A stretch of 64,000 nucleotides of DNA from Fomitopsis serialis (Eukaryota > Basidiomycota > Agaricomycetes > Polyporales > Fomitopsidaceae). How positions within the stretch are numbered: the stretch's first letter is position 1; each line of letters starts with the position of its first letter. The notes below the pieces were generated by a model. It was not told where the DNA came from. It did no database searches and saw nothing but the letters and a program-made list of their open reading frames with translations. Shown one piece after another: positions 62,464-64,000 of this stretch. Location of the stretch: contig NW_025954964.1 of the NCBI RefSeq assembly GCF_022376445.1, positions 496,001 through 560,000 on the forward strand. Reading direction: 5' to 3'. The translations under genes were made by a program, and so were the position numbers.

Positions 62464-63515
62464 ATGGTGCGTCCCTATCTTCCAGTCTCGGTTCTGCACG
62501 CTAACGTCGCCCAATTTCTGCGCTATCTAGCCTCAGGTGCGTTTCTGGGCTCAAACATGGATTCCGGAGTATGCTCAGTTGTTTTCATAGAACGAGTACA
62601 TCGAGGAGCACATCAAACGGCATGGCAGGCGGTTGACTACTACGAACGAAAGTGCGCACGAACATTTTCATATGAGGGAGGACTCACTCATCTTGATTTC
62701 TCCACAGGCGCAAACGTGAGGCTCGCGCTGTCCACCGGGCTTCTGCAACAGCACAAAAGGCCTTTGGTTTGAAGGCAAGTGCTGCACGCAAAACGGCATG
62801 CCGAGAAGGTCCAGCTCAAGAAGACGCTCAAGGCTCACGACGAACGCAATGTAAAACAGAAGGACTCCTCCTCTGCACCGGACGGTGCACTTCCTACGTA
62901 CCTGCTCGACCGTGAAGGCCAGAAGGACGCAAAGCGTTGTCAACCGCTATCAAGGAGAAGCGGAAAGACAAGGCAGCAAAATATGCTGTCCCTCTGCCGA
63001 AAGTGCGTGGGATTGCGGAGGATGAGATGTTCAAGGTTATGCGGACTGGAAAGAGCAAGAAGAAGGCATGGAAACGGATGGTGACGAAGGCGACATTTGT
63101 CGGGAGGGGTTCACGCGGAAGCCGGTCAAGATGGAAGGTTCATCCGACCAATGGCTCTGCGGTACAAGAAAGCAAATGTTACACATCGTGTGTCATGGAT
63201 TCGCTTCCTGCTGAACTGGCTTCGTTGACACTGTTTGCAGCTGACCTCAAGGCGACGTTCCAACTACAGATACTGGCGTCAAGAAGAACCCGCAGTCTCC
63301 GATGTATACTCAGTTGGGCGTACTCACGAAGGGTACAGTTGTCGAAGTCAATGTCTCAGAGTGGGCATGGTCACCGCCGGTGGCAAGGTGTCTTTGGAAA
63401 GTATGCTCAGATCACAAATAACCCCGAGAACGATGGATGTATCAATGCTGTACTCCGTACGTCTTACAATCACGCTTTCTGCACTGCCCACTTATACTTC
63501 ATCACAGTTGTATGA
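62464..63515 (+). CDS. NSA2: Ribosome biogenesis protein Nsa2
   Basis: Nuclear pre-60S assembly factor. The exon structure is unusual: the ATG at 62464-62466 is followed directly by an intron (62467-62530), then a 6-nt exon CCTCAG (62531-62536), another intron (62537-62590), and [15 protein letters not shown]. Together they give the conserved MPQNEYI start. Then [71 protein letters not shown] and [20 protein letters not shown], with [11 protein letters not shown] further on. The last intron (about 63455-63507) joins NAVL to the terminal LV, TGA at 63513-63515. At least five one-base losses (for example 62635, near 62775, near 62935, near 63105, near 63155) disrupt the frame. Confidence 0.92.
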
Positions 63516-64000
63516 TGTCCTCACTCCTCACTCGACTCGTCGCTGTATCTTACCCCACATCACATATTTTCTGCATCACCTGTTCTCGCACTCCTGCATG
63601 TTCACTTTATGTAGCTACCATGTCGTCATGCTATGTTATATGTTTGCTTGACCATTCAAACGACCAGTGCTCCGGGCTTCACAGACTAAACATATTAGAC
63701 TGACTCTCATCAAGATCTCAGCACATCCGTCCGGATTTGACGGAAGTTGTATCTTCACGAGTACGTTGCACGTTTCTTGCGATCTGCTTAGCATTTAATG
63801 GGGAACACAGCACACCCGCCGGACACCTGCATGTCCTCTACGCGTGGTCACTACTAAACATCAGATTCTCCCCGGCGGCAAGTTCATGACCAACATGGTA
63901 ATACGAACACACGACAGCACACGCCGCTATACTACGCTGATCTTACGTGCGCTGCTAGCAAGCAAACTCATTCCCATGTTGAATAACCGCGAGAGCAGAG
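63516..64000. other. Window end, no gene seen
   Basis: 485 bp after NSA2, AT-richer than average. It should hold the NSA2 3' end; no conserved coding segment in either strand. A neighbouring gene may begin beyond the window. Confidence 0.35.

Overview
The window is nuclear DNA from a filamentous basidiomycete, most likely an Agaricomycete. The genes are dense and rich in short (about 45-65 bp) GT-AG introns, most coding DNA is GC-rich, and protein similarity is consistently to basidiomycete/fungal families. There are no bacterial-type operons, no CRISPR array, and I recognise no tRNA, rRNA or intact transposon. Taxonomic level below phylum is an inference.

Layout. 0-9.4 kb: eIF3c (NIP1) and eIF2B-gamma (GCD1) face each other tail to tail; eIF2B-gamma shares a short divergent promoter with a germinal-centre (Ste20-type) kinase; then APS kinase (MET14). 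9.8-13.6 kb: three divergent paralogues of pyroglutamyl-peptidase I in alternating orientation. 14.0-22.3 kb: the AAA+ ATPase MGS1/WRNIP1 and, convergent to it, a SUV39/DIM-5 type H3K9 methyltransferase with a very long disordered N-terminal part; their 3' ends lie in a striking CpG-depleted block. 22.3-25.0 kb: no supported gene. 25.0-28.9 kb: a TRP-like/FLC membrane protein and mitochondrial ATP synthase OSCP (ATP5). 29.3-40.3 kb: two paralogous membrane-anchored amidohydrolases flanking an HDA1-type histone deacetylase. 40.5-44.1 kb: a Crinkler-like protein with a kinase-like C-terminus, divergent from RAD10/ERCC1. 44.4-50 kb: an unrecognised nuclear-looking protein, a DSC4-like (DUF1746) membrane protein and a small twin-cysteine protein resembling the complex I assembly factor NDUFAF8. 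50.1-61.2 kb: the giant bridge-like lipid transfer protein CSF1. 61.3-63.5 kb: YIP1 and the ribosome biogenesis factor NSA2 head to head.

Two things colour the annotation. First, many otherwise conserved genes carry single-base losses, nearly always in a mononucleotide run, that break the frame without an intron to explain it. I read most of these as assembly/base-calling errors, not pseudogenes, and give gene coordinates across the breaks. Second, the functions are mainly housekeeping (translation initiation, sulfate assimilation, DNA repair, chromatin, lipid and vesicle traffic). The accessory-looking content is the peptidase trio, the amidohydrolase pair and the Crinkler-like gene.
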